From positions 1 to 64,000 of the forward strand of contig DBBQ01000038.1 in NCBI GenBank assembly GCA_002292265.1: a stretch of DNA of 64,000 nt, in the 5' to 3' direction. Origin of the DNA: Flavobacteriaceae bacterium UBA980. Its GTDB lineage: Bacteria > Bacteroidota > Bacteroidia > Flavobacteriales > Flavobacteriaceae. The notes below the pieces were generated by a model, which saw only the letters and a program-made list of their open reading frames with translations, had not been told where the DNA came from and did not search any database. The position numbers and the translations under genes are program-made. This document shows positions 41,437 through 49,523 of this stretch, one piece after another; positions within the stretch are counted from its first letter, which is position 1; every line of letters begins with the position of its first letter.

Positions 41437-42731
41437 GAAGTTATTTTAAGGATGAAGTAATTCTTTTTTCCCCTTCGAAGCAATATGTATTGAGCTGCGA
41501 TTAAATCCTTAGCTCCTAAGGTGAAGTTTTCATCTACTTTGACTTGATTCACAGAAATAGCATTTTCTTTCAAAGCCCTTCGTGCTTCCCCGTTGGAACT
41601 TAAAAAGCCTGTTTCTGTGGCCAAAGCTGCGATAAGGTCTAAGCCCCCGTCAATTAGAGATCTACTGACCTCGGCTTGAGGAACCCCTTCAAACAATTCT
41701 AAAAAAGTTTGAGAGTCCAATTTTTGTAATGAATCACCAGTGGTTTTTCCAAATAAAATCTGAGAAGCTTCTACCGCCTTGAAGTAGGCTTCTTTTCCGT
41801 GAACCAAAGTGGTAACCTCTTCGGCTATAGTTTTCTGAAGGAGTCGCAAGTGGGGAGCGGTTTGATGTTCCTGGATTTTCTCTTCGATGACTTCGCGGGG
41901 TAAAAAAGTAAAAATTTTGATATAACTCAATGCGTCTTCATCTGAAGTATTTAACCAAAATTGGTAAAATTTATAAGGAGAAGTTCTGGATTTGTCCAAC
42001 CAAACATTCCCCTCTTCTGTTTTTCCAAATTTTGAGCCGTCTGCTTTTTTGATGAGAGGGCAGGTCAGTGCGTAGGCTTTTCCGCCTTCTTTTCTGCGAA
42101 TCAGTTCGGTTCCGGTAGTAATGTTCCCCCACTGATCGCTACCGCCCATCTGAATCTTACACTCTAGGGTATTGTAAAGGTGTAAAAAATCATATCCTTG
42201 TAACAATTGATAAGTAAATTCAGTGAAGGACATTCCCACTTTAGAATCGGCTCCCAAGCGTTTTTTAACTGATTCTTTAGCCATCATATAGTTGACTGTC
42301 AGGTGTTTTCCTATATCTCTAGAAAAATCGATCAGGGTGTACGATTTCATCCAGTCGTAATTATTGACCACTAATGCTGGGTTTTGAATTGAGGAATCGA
42401 AGTTGAGAAACTGCTCCAGCTGGGTTTGGATTCCCCTACAGTTTTTTTCTAACGTTTGTTGATCCAACAAATTTCGTTCGTTCGATTTTCCGGAAGGATC
42501 TCCGATCATCCCAGTAGCTCCTCCTACCAAAACAATAGGAGTATGGCCTGCCTTCTGAAAATGCATCAAAATGATAATTTGAACCAAACTTCCAATATGG
42601 AGGGAGTCGGCTGTAGGATCAAATCCTATATATCCTTTTGTAGGGGTGCTGGATAGAAAACTTTCAGTATCGGGCATCAGGTCGTGGAGCAGCCCGCGCC
42701 ATTGGAGTTCCTGTACAAAGTTTGTTGGCAT
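41433..42731 (-). CDS. tyrS: Tyrosyl-tRNA synthetase
   Basis: A 432-residue class I aminoacyl-tRNA synthetase. The HIGH-type motif is in PTADSLHIGSLVQI, the tyrosine pocket in GYDFLHLYN and GGSDQWGNI, the KMSKS-type loop is KFGKTEEGN, and a C-terminal S4 RNA-binding domain (SSNGEARRALKENAISVNQ) is present. Full length for the family. Its end overlaps the convergent LuxE-like gene by 4 nt. Confidence 0.97.
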   Translation of the reverse strand: MPTNFVQELQWRGLLHDLMPDTESFLSSTPTKGYIGFDPTADSLHIGSLVQIIILMHFQKAGHTPIVLVGGATGMIGDPSGKSNERNLLDQQTLEKNCRGIQTQLEQFLNFDSSIQNPALVVNNYDWMKSYTLIDFSRDIGKHLTVNYMMAKESVKKRLGADSKVGMSFTEFTYQLLQGYDFLHLYNTLECKIQMGGSDQWGNITTGTELIRRKEGGKAYALTCPLIKKADGSKFGKTEEGNVWLDKSRTSPYKFYQFWLNTSDEDALSYIKIFTFLPREVIEEKIQEHQTAPHLRLLQKTIAEEVTTLVHGKEAYFKAVEASQILFGKTTGDSLQKLDSQTFLELFEGVPQAEVSRSLIDGGLDLIAALATETGFLSSNGEARRALKENAISVNQVKVDENFTLGAKDLIAAQYILLRRGKKNYFILKITS

Positions 42732-42805
42732 CTATTTTTGCTGTAAAGATAGATTTCTCTGAGGGAAACCAAAAATCAAAATCAAAAAAGTGTACTTTCG
42801 TCTAT

Positions 42806-43801
42806 ATGATTTTAGTGACGGGAGGTACCGGTATGGTTGGGGCACATGTACTTTTGGCATGTGCTAAAAAAAAACAGTCCGTACGAGCCACCTACAGAAG
42901 GGAAGAGAGTTTAGAAAAAACACGAGCGCTTTTTCAAAAATTAGCCCCCGAAGATCCAGAATGTTTTGGTCGTGTGGAATGGGTAAAAACCCACCTCAAC
43001 GATCTCTTTGGCTTAAATTTAGCTTTTGAAGGCGTAACGCAGGTGTACCATTGTGCAGGCAAGGTTTCCTTAGCTCAATACCACAAGGAAAAACTGAACA
43101 AAACTAATATTGAAGGCACAGCAAATATCGTGAATCTATGTCTGAAACATCGAGTCAAAAAACTGGGATATGTCAGTTCTATTTCAGCTTTGGGCGTAGA
43201 AAAAGAAGTGAAGGTCGTCAATGAAAATCAGATGTGGTCTACGAATCAAAATCACACCGCTTATGCCTACTCCAAATACGGGGCCGAATTGGAAGTGTGG
43301 AGAGGTTCACAGGAGGGACTTGATGTCATTATTATAAATCCAGGGGTGATTTTGGGAGCACATTTTTGGAGCAGAAGTAGTGGCCTTCTCTTTCAAAGAA
43401 TAAAATCAGGACTTTATTTCTATCCTACAGGGAAGACAGGGGTGGTGTCCCTAGAAGATGTTGTAAAAAGTATAGAGCTGCTGATGGACTCCAAAATCAA
43501 AAACGAACGTTTTATTTTGGTTTCCGAAAACATAAAACAAAAAATACTCTTGGATAAAATTGCCACGGCACTAAAAAAGAAAAAACCGTTTTTTCCACTT
43601 TGGAAAGGCGGTCTGATTTTCTTATTTATCCTTGAAAAAACAATGGATATTTTAGGACTAAAAAAGAATTACTTGAGCCTGTCACTAATAGACAGCCTGT
43701 GTGGAGAACAGGAGTACGACGGGACCAAGATTACGAAACAAGTTCCTTTTAAGTACAGTGACACCAATGAAGCCATTGTCAAAATTGCAGAACATTATTG
43801 A
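42806..43801 (+). CDS. NAD-dependent epimerase/dehydratase (extended SDR)
   Basis: A 331-residue Rossmann enzyme. The start ATG 42806 (MILVTGGTGMVGAHVLLAC) is fixed by the NAD motif TGGTGMVG; the longer open frame upstream runs into the tyrS promoter. The catalytic Tyr-Lys pair is in AYAYSKYGAELE, after YVSSISALG, and NPGVILGAHF is a typical NADP/NAD-reductase segment. Substrate unknown. It converges on the DUF4296 gene with a 7-nt overlap. Confidence 0.85.
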   Translation: MILVTGGTGMVGAHVLLACAKKKQSVRATYRREESLEKTRALFQKLAPEDPECFGRVEWVKTHLNDLFGLNLAFEGVTQVYHCAGKVSLAQYHKEKLNKTNIEGTANIVNLCLKHRVKKLGYVSSISALGVEKEVKVVNENQMWSTNQNHTAYAYSKYGAELEVWRGSQEGLDVIIINPGVILGAHFWSRSSGLLFQRIKSGLYFYPTGKTGVVSLEDVVKSIELLMDSKIKNERFILVSENIKQKILLDKIATALKKKKPFFPLWKGGLIFLFILEKTMDILGLKKNYLSLSLIDSLCGEQEYDGTKITKQVPFKYSDTNEAIVKIAEHY

Positions 43802-44169
43802 GCTATCTTCTTACGCTCATTAATGACATCATTGATACTGTCTTTGTCTTTTTCCATACGGATCAAGACTCTTGAATAAATTCGATGATAAATTCTGGGG
43901 TTTTTGGTGTAATACTCCTCACTTTGAACCAATTGGAGGCTGTCTATCTTATATTTTTTGTAGAGGTAGGGTGCCCCTAGAATTTCTTCAAAATCGGGAT
44001 TTAATTCGGAATAGGTATTCATAACATCCATCATCGCAGCGTCGTAAAGAATGTTTTCCATCATCGTTTCATCAATCAAATTTTCTGGTTTTTCCACCGT
44101 TCCTAAATTCCCACATGCCGAAGTCAGTAAATAAATCAGAACCGAAAAATAAAAAGATTTTAAACGCAT
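43795..44169 (-). CDS. DUF4296 lipoprotein
   Basis: A 124-residue lipoprotein (lipobox LLTSACGNLG) with the DUF4296 pattern: LIDETMMENILYDAAMMDVM, LYKKYKIDSLQLVQSEEYYTKNPRIYHRIYSRV. The function is unknown. It follows dihydroorotase by 3 nt on the same strand, a pairing common in flavobacteria. Confidence 0.82.
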   Translation of the reverse strand: MRLKSFYFSVLIYLLTSACGNLGTVEKPENLIDETMMENILYDAAMMDVMNTYSELNPDFEEILGAPYLYKKYKIDSLQLVQSEEYYTKNPRIYHRIYSRVLIRMEKDKDSINDVINERKKIAQ

Positions 44170-44172
44170 CTG

Positions 44173-45510
44173 TTAACGATCAAAGGTTAATGCCATCGCC
44201 GCCGACTTCGGATTGATTTTCCCTTGGTCATAAGCCCATTGTCCATTGAGTAAGGTTTTCTCTATACTTCCTTTGAACGTAGTACCCTCAAAAGGAGACC
44301 AACCGCATTGGTATAATAAATCTGTTTTTTCCACCTTGTATTCCCGGTCTAGATCAACCACAACCAAGTCCGCAAAATACCCTTCCCTAACATAACCCCG
44401 ATCCTTGACATCAAAGAGGATGGCTGGATTGTGACAGGCTTTTTCAACAATTTTCTCTAGAGCAATTCGATTCTGATGGTATGCGGTAAGCAAGGCTGGC
44501 AAAGCATGTTGAACCAACGGACCTCCCGAAGGGGCAGCCGTATAAGGATTGGCTTTTTCCTCTAAGGTATGGGGGGCATGATCCGTGGCTAATACGTCCA
44601 GTAAATCTGTATTTAAACCTTCCCAAAGTGCCTCCTGATCTTTTTTTGTCTTAACAGCTGGATTCCATTTGATGTGGGTCCCTTTTTCCTTGTAATCTGA
44701 ATCATTAAACCAAAGGTGATGGACACAAACCTCAGCTGTAATTTTTTTCTCACTCAAGGGAATATCATTTCGAAATAAGGAAAGTTCTTTTGCGGTAGAT
44801 AAATGAAATACGTGCAGGCGAGCTCCCGTTTCTTTTGCGAGTTCAATTGCTTTGGAGGAGGACAAATAGCACGCCTTTTCACTCCGAATGATGGGATGTT
44901 GTTCTATGGGTATCGCATCGCCGTATTTTGCTTGTGCTGCTTTTAGATTTTCTCGGATTGTCGTCTCATCTTCACAGTGCACAGCGATTACTAAATTCGT
45001 GTTTCTAAAGATTTTCTTTAAAACTTCGGGATCGTCAACCAACATATTTCCCGTTGAAGAACCTAAAAATAATTTCAGTGCAGGAACCCGTTTGTTGTCC
45101 AACGCTAAAATCTGGTCCAAATTGTCATTGGTTCCTCCAAACATAAACCCATAGTTAGCATACGAAGTATGAGCCGCTCTTTCGTTTTTTGCTTCCCATT
45201 GTTCCAAGGTTGTGGTTTGTGGGCTGGTATTTGGCATTTCTAGAAAGGACGTAATCCCTCCCGCCAAAGCCGCTTTGGATTCGGTTTCGATTGTGGCCTT
45301 GTGTGTGAGTCCAGGTTCTCTAAAATGCACTTGATCATCGATCAGTCCGGGGAGGATATACTTTCCGCTGGCATCAAAAACTTCTGTAGTTTCAGAAACC
45401 TCCATATCGCTTCCAATTTTTGCAATGCGATTCCCCTCAATTAGAATATCTTTCTGTTCAATAGTTCCTTCATTGACAATTTTGGCGTTGCTAATTTTTA
45501 ATGCTCTCAT
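44173..45510 (-). CDS. pyrC: Dihydroorotase (type I)
   Basis: A 445-residue amidohydrolase of pyrimidine synthesis. ATG 45510 (MRALKISNAKIV) is chosen; the frame runs 21 codons further but those overlap the upstream gene. Motifs: DDQVHFREPG (metal ligands; usual form HxHxR, here Gln at the first His), ITAEVCVHHLWF and LATDHAPHTLEEK. The first metal His is replaced (DQVHFRE rather than DxHxHxR), as in some flavobacterial dihydroorotases. It overlaps the DPM1-like gene's stop by 4 nt. Confidence 0.9.
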   Translation of the reverse strand: MRALKISNAKIVNEGTIEQKDILIEGNRIAKIGSDMEVSETTEVFDASGKYILPGLIDDQVHFREPGLTHKATIETESKAALAGGITSFLEMPNTSPQTTTLEQWEAKNERAAHTSYANYGFMFGGTNDNLDQILALDNKRVPALKLFLGSSTGNMLVDDPEVLKKIFRNTNLVIAVHCEDETTIRENLKAAQAKYGDAIPIEQHPIIRSEKACYLSSSKAIELAKETGARLHVFHLSTAKELSLFRNDIPLSEKKITAEVCVHHLWFNDSDYKEKGTHIKWNPAVKTKKDQEALWEGLNTDLLDVLATDHAPHTLEEKANPYTAAPSGGPLVQHALPALLTAYHQNRIALEKIVEKACHNPAILFDVKDRGYVREGYFADLVVVDLDREYKVEKTDLLYQCGWSPFEGTTFKGSIEKTLLNGQWAYDQGKINPKSAAMALTFDR

Positions 45511-46235
45511 GATTTTTTTAAAAAGCGATTTTTGTTTAAACGCAAAGATAAAACCCCGAAAAGTGCCTCCCAAATAATACTTCCATTCATCTTGGAATTT
45601 CCACGTTCCCTATTGACGAAAATAATGGGATGCTCTTTGATAACGTACTTTTTTATCCACGCCTTGTATTTGAGTTCAATTTGAAAAGCATAGCCTACAA
45701 ATTTGATGGAATTCAGGTCGATGTTTTCCAAAACCTCACGCTTGTAGCCTACAAAGCCAGCAGTGGCGTCATTTACGGGCATTCCAGTAACCACTCGAAC
45801 ATAAACAGAAGCAAAATAGGAAAGAAGTACTCGGCTCAAGGGCCAATTGACCACATTTACCCCTTTGACATATCGGGAACCCACCACAAGATCGGCTTCC
45901 TTTTCGAGGAGTTCTTGCATGGGTTTCAGTTCTTTTGGGTTATGGGAGAAGTCAGCATCCATTTCAAAAATATAGTCGTACTGACGTCTCAATGCCCAAA
46001 AAAAGCCGTGTACATAGGCGGCGCCTAAACCCTCTTTTTGAGCTCGTGTTTCCAAAAATAGCTTTTCAGGATAGTTTTGCATAAGTTTTTTTACAACAGC
46101 TCCTGTTCCGTCAGGAGATTGATCATCCACAACAAGCACGTCCGTCTTTAGCACAGATTGAAAAACAACATCCACAATAGCTTCAATGTTTTCAATTTCA
46201 TTGTAGGTCGGTATGATGACTAGTGTTTTTTCCAT
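45507..46235 (-). CDS. Polyprenol monophosphomannose synthase, DPM1-like GT2
   Basis: A 242-residue family 2 glycosyltransferase making polyprenyl-phosphate sugars. ATG 46235 (MEKTLVIIPTYNEIENI) matches family starts. Motifs: VLVVDDQSPDGTG, EMDADFSHNPKEL (DxD), VVGSRYVKG, GMPVNDATAGFVGYKRE and HPIIFVNRERGNSKM. It is the upstream partner of pyrC on the minus strand. No membrane helices, unlike eukaryotic DPM1 forms with a C-terminal anchor. Confidence 0.9.
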   Translation of the reverse strand: MEKTLVIIPTYNEIENIEAIVDVVFQSVLKTDVLVVDDQSPDGTGAVVKKLMQNYPEKLFLETRAQKEGLGAAYVHGFFWALRRQYDYIFEMDADFSHNPKELKPMQELLEKEADLVVGSRYVKGVNVVNWPLSRVLLSYFASVYVRVVTGMPVNDATAGFVGYKREVLENIDLNSIKFVGYAFQIELKYKAWIKKYVIKEHPIIFVNRERGNSKMNGSIIWEALFGVLSLRLNKNRFLKKS

Positions 46236-46281
46236 CGACAGGGTATAAAAGTAGCAAATGTAAAAGCACTTAACGAGGCTG

Positions 46282-46316
46282 TTGCCACAATAATTTTTTA
46301 AAATCGAGTAAATTTG
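46282..46316 (+). promoter_or_regulatory. Promoter of the DUF4271 gene
   Basis: TTG at 46282-46284 and TAAATTTG at 46309-46316, spacer 24 nt, near the TTG-N17..23-TAnnTTTG consensus. The start codon at 46321 lies 4 nt after the box, so the mRNA is predicted to be leaderless or nearly so. Confidence 0.5.
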
Positions 46317-46320
46317 ACCC

Positions 46321-46986
46321 ATGGGAGAATGGATTTATAGAAATAGCGCAGATCAGGATTGGATCAGTTTGATCTTTTTCATCAATTTGTTGTTTGTTTT
46401 TGGGATGATCAACTTAGACCCTACTCGAGTAAAGCGGTTACTGCGATTTTACGCTAGTGACATATACGTGAGCAAGCATGTCAACGAAAAAAATCTGAAT
46501 TTTCTGAGTCCTTTCAACTTGCTTAGTGTATTTGTTGTAGTGAACACCCTTTGCCTTTTTTTTCTCTCACTATCCAAATTTGAACTTCCTATTATTGAAT
46601 TTGCATTTGAGTATTACTATCTCTTTTTTGTTTGTTTGGTATTCATTGGTATTCGTTATGTCTTTGTTTGGTTTACGATGAAACAAATGGGCGAATTGAG
46701 GAATCTAAAGCCCCTGCTCTTCAAAAGCTTTTCACATCATACCCAATTTGCTCTTTTTTTATTTCTTTTTATCTTTTTGAGTTATTACACCACGATCTCC
46801 AAACTCGTATTTCTATCTGTTTTTAGTCTACTAGCTGTACTGTGGTTCCTATACCAATTCCGAATCTTATTTTCCCTTTTTCGAAGACAGCCTCAAGATG
46901 TTCTCTATATAATTATATATCTTTGCACCTTAAAATTAATCCCGTGGTATTGGTTCTATATAGTTACCATAGAACCGAGATTGTAA
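46321..46986 (+). CDS. DUF4271 membrane protein
   Basis: A 221-residue inner-membrane protein with about six helices. Recognisable segments are DWISLIFFINLLFVFG, YASDIYVSKHVNEKNLNFLSPF, and the end CTLKLIPWYWFYI. The function is unknown; the family nearly always precedes a HemD-like gene in flavobacteria, as here (6-nt gap). Confidence 0.85.
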   Translation: MGEWIYRNSADQDWISLIFFINLLFVFGMINLDPTRVKRLLRFYASDIYVSKHVNEKNLNFLSPFNLLSVFVVVNTLCLFFLSLSKFELPIIEFAFEYYYLFFVCLVFIGIRYVFVWFTMKQMGELRNLKPLLFKSFSHHTQFALFLFLFIFLSYYTTISKLVFLSVFSLLAVLWFLYQFRILFSLFRRQPQDVLYIIIYLCTLKLIPWYWFYIVTIEPRL

Positions 46987-46992
46987 TTTTGA

Positions 46993-47745
46993 ATGAATAT
47001 GAAAGTGAAAACAATTTTGGTCTCTCAACCAGACCCTGCATCGGAGAAATCCCCTTACAAAAGATTACAAGACAAGCTCAAGTTAACGGTACATTTTAGG
47101 CCTTTTATTCATGTAGAAGGGGTTCTTGCCAAGGAAGTCCGACAACAAAAAATTGATTTCAATCACTTTGACAATGTCATTCTGACCAGCCGAAATGCTG
47201 TAGATCATTATTTTAGATTATGTAAAGAAATGCGCTTTACGGTTCCAGATAGTACAAAGTATTTTTGTTTGTCGGAAGCCGTAGCCTACTACCTTCAGAA
47301 ATATGTAGTATATCGAAAGAGAAAAGTTTATGTAGGGGAGGGAAAAATTAGTGATTTGGAAAGTGTTTTTAAGAAATTTGAAAAAGAAACCTTTCTATTT
47401 CCAACTTCAGACTTACTCAAACCGGATGTCCCCGATTTTCTCGACAAGCAAAAGCTCAATTGGAAACGTGCTATCTTATATAAAACCGTAGTTAGTGATT
47501 TATCGGACTTACGAGATGTGTACTATGATGTACTTGCCTTTTTTAGCCCTTCTGGTATCGAATCTTTATTTAAAAACTTTCCTGATTTTAAACAAAACAA
47601 TACCCGGATTGCTGCTTATGGAAATTCAACCCTCAAAGCAGCAACAGATGCCGGACTCAAGGTTCAAATTAAAGCACCGACTCCTGACTCTCCTTCAATG
47701 ACTATGGCTATTGAGCAATACGTAGCGAAGCAAAACAAAAGCTAA
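46993..47745 (+). CDS. Uroporphyrinogen-III-synthase-like (HemD family)
   Basis: A 250-residue two-lobed protein of the HemD family: VKTILVSQPDPASEKSPYKRL, FDNVILTSRNAVDHYF, FLFPTSDLLKPDVPDFL and FFSPSGIESLFKNFPDF. HemD turns hydroxymethylbilane into uroporphyrinogen III. Family members in this synteny are very diverged and may have another role, so the enzyme name is a family call only. Confidence 0.72.
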   Translation: MNMKVKTILVSQPDPASEKSPYKRLQDKLKLTVHFRPFIHVEGVLAKEVRQQKIDFNHFDNVILTSRNAVDHYFRLCKEMRFTVPDSTKYFCLSEAVAYYLQKYVVYRKRKVYVGEGKISDLESVFKKFEKETFLFPTSDLLKPDVPDFLDKQKLNWKRAILYKTVVSDLSDLRDVYYDVLAFFSPSGIESLFKNFPDFKQNNTRIAAYGNSTLKAATDAGLKVQIKAPTPDSPSMTMAIEQYVAKQNKS

Positions 47746-47777
47746 GTTTTTTTAATAAAATACCACACACTAAAACA

Positions 47778-48113
47778 CTATCCCAGAATCAAAATTCCGC
47801 CACCCACTGGAGTGATGGGTCCTACCCAGCCTATTGAAAAAGGAAGAACCTCCTTAAAACTCAATAAAAATATACTCCCTGAAAAAAGTAAACTGCCCAA
47901 AGTGATCAAAACAAAGAAAGTTCTTTTTCTCTTTTTATTGCCAACATCAATACTCGAAAACAATAGCAAGACTAAACCGTGATAGGTCAGATAACGAACT
48001 CCTACCTAAAAACTAGCGATGGCTTCGGAAGATAAAAGCTGCTCCAAATAATGACTTGCTATAGCTCCCAATAAAACGGAAATAAGCATGAACAAACTCC
48101 CAGTAAGTCTCAT
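47778..48113 (-). pseudogene. DUF423 membrane protein, broken by an in-frame TAG
   Basis: The start at ATG 48113 gives MRLTGSLFMLISVLLGAIAS, the usual first helix; codon 36 (48008-48006) is TAG in EAIASF-stop-VGVRYLTYHGLVLLL, where relatives have Gln or Glu (CAG or GAG). The rest, ending FFVLITLGSLLFSGSIFLLS and VGPITPVGGGILILG, is intact. The family (about 110-130 residues, four helices) has unknown function. The later ATG at 47969 would give only the last half. Confidence 0.87.
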
Positions 48114-48233
48114 TTTATTTTTTAATTTCATTAACTCATAATTTATTTAAGACTATAAATTTAATTTATTATTGTACTTTTAATTTACTTTTTTAAATAA
48201 AATTAAGATATAGCTTGATAATAGGAATATTTT
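48114..48233. other. Divergent intergenic region, very AT-rich
   Basis: 120 nt of A/T-rich DNA between the DUF423 pseudogene and the Lrp regulator. It contains runs such as TTTAATTTATTATTG and no clean TTG/TAnnTTTG pair that I could place with confidence; Lrp proteins often bind such AT-rich autoregulatory sites. Confidence 0.4.
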
Positions 48234-48704
48234 ATGAAAATCACAAAACAAACGGTGAGCCTGGATGGAATTGACAAGATCATTCTGAAGCTTTTGTTAG
48301 AAGACGCTCGGACCCCCATTCAAGTCCTAGCAAAAGCCAGTGGTATCTCTGGCGCAGCAGTCCATCAACGCTTAAAGAAGCTTGAAAAAGCGGAAGTAGT
48401 TTCAGGATCAAAAATCATCTTAAATCCGAAAGTACTGGGCTATAAAACGGTGGCTTTTATAGGTATTTACTTAGATAAGGCCATGCGCAACCCCGAGGCT
48501 GTAAAACAATTGAAAAATATTCAAGAAGTCATCGAATGCCACTACACAACAGGGAACTGGAGTATTTTTGCAAAACTCTTGTGTCGGGATAACGAACATT
48601 TGATGGAATTACTAAACAAAAAAATACAATCCGTGGAAGGGGTCTCCCGAACAGAAACGTTCATCTCATTACAAGAACAAATGAATCGACAGATTGAACT
48701 GTAA
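48234..48704 (+). CDS. Lrp/AsnC-family transcriptional regulator
   Basis: A 156-residue regulator with an N-terminal winged HTH (LDGIDKIILKLLLEDARTPI, ISGAAVHQRLKKLEKAEVV) and a C-terminal RAM/AsnC ligand-binding domain (VIECHYTTGNWSIFAKLLCRDNEHL). Amino-acid sensing and octameric DNA wrapping are known for the family. It converges end-to-end with the Zn-peptidase gene (adjacent stop codons). Confidence 0.92.
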   Translation: MKITKQTVSLDGIDKIILKLLLEDARTPIQVLAKASGISGAAVHQRLKKLEKAEVVSGSKIILNPKVLGYKTVAFIGIYLDKAMRNPEAVKQLKNIQEVIECHYTTGNWSIFAKLLCRDNEHLMELLNKKIQSVEGVSRTETFISLQEQMNRQIEL

Positions 48705-49397
48705 TCAGTTACGCCGTCCCCCAAAAACTTGAAAAGCAAAATAGGCTAGCGTTGCCAAAGAAGACAAAGCTGCAACCACATAGGTTCTCGCTGCCCATTT
48801 CAACGCATCTTCAGCACCTGCCAGTTCCTCACGCGATATCATGTTTTTTCTTTGGAGCCATTCCAAAGCTCGGTTACTGGCATCGTACTCTACCGGTAAA
48901 GTCACAAAACTGAAAAGAGTCCCCATAGCAAACAGTCCTACTCCCGCAGCCGCAATCTCAAAACCAAAAGGAATGACCTGCATCAAAACCAAGCCAGCAA
49001 TAATAACAATCATTGATAAATTAGAGGCCACACCAACTACGGGAACTAAAGAAGAACGCAACTGAAGCCATTGATAGCTTTGGGCATGTTGAACAGCGTG
49101 ACCACACTCGTGAGCCGCTACTGCTGCCGCTGCTGCATTGCGCTCATGATATACAGATTCACTCAGATTTACCGTTTTCTTTTGGGGGTTGTAGTGGTCG
49201 GTTAAAGACCCCCGAACTGAGATTACTTGTACATCTCGAATTCCATGATCTGTTAACATTTGTTCTGCGATTTCTTTTCCTGACATTCCATTGCGGAGCT
49301 GCAGCTTGGAATAGGTTTTAAACTTCCGCTTTAAGGTATTGCTCACCCACATACTGGCAAGTGAAATCAGAATAATTAGTAAATAGTAACTTCCCAT
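48705..49397 (-). CDS. Zinc metallopeptidase (YugP-like, Zn_peptidase_2)
   Basis: A 230-residue membrane peptidase: N-terminal helix (YYLLIILISLASMWVSN), zinc site AAAVAAHECGHAVQHAQ (HExxH-type HECGH), two or three later helices, and the second zinc region LPVEYDASNRALEWL. Its role is probably membrane-protein quality control, but that is unproven. Confidence 0.88.
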   Translation of the reverse strand: MGSYYLLIILISLASMWVSNTLKRKFKTYSKLQLRNGMSGKEIAEQMLTDHGIRDVQVISVRGSLTDHYNPQKKTVNLSESVYHERNAAAAAVAAHECGHAVQHAQSYQWLQLRSSLVPVVGVASNLSMIVIIAGLVLMQVIPFGFEIAAAGVGLFAMGTLFSFVTLPVEYDASNRALEWLQRKNMISREELAGAEDALKWAARTYVVAALSSLATLAYFAFQVFGGRRN

Positions 49398-49523
49398 ACT
49401 TCTTTTTGTAAAAATAAATCAAACCTGTGAATTGGTAGTCCTTCTAAGATTTTTTTAACTAAAATTAAATACCCCTAACCGTGAACAAAAGACTTAAAAA
49501 AAAACACCGTCACACGAACTTGC

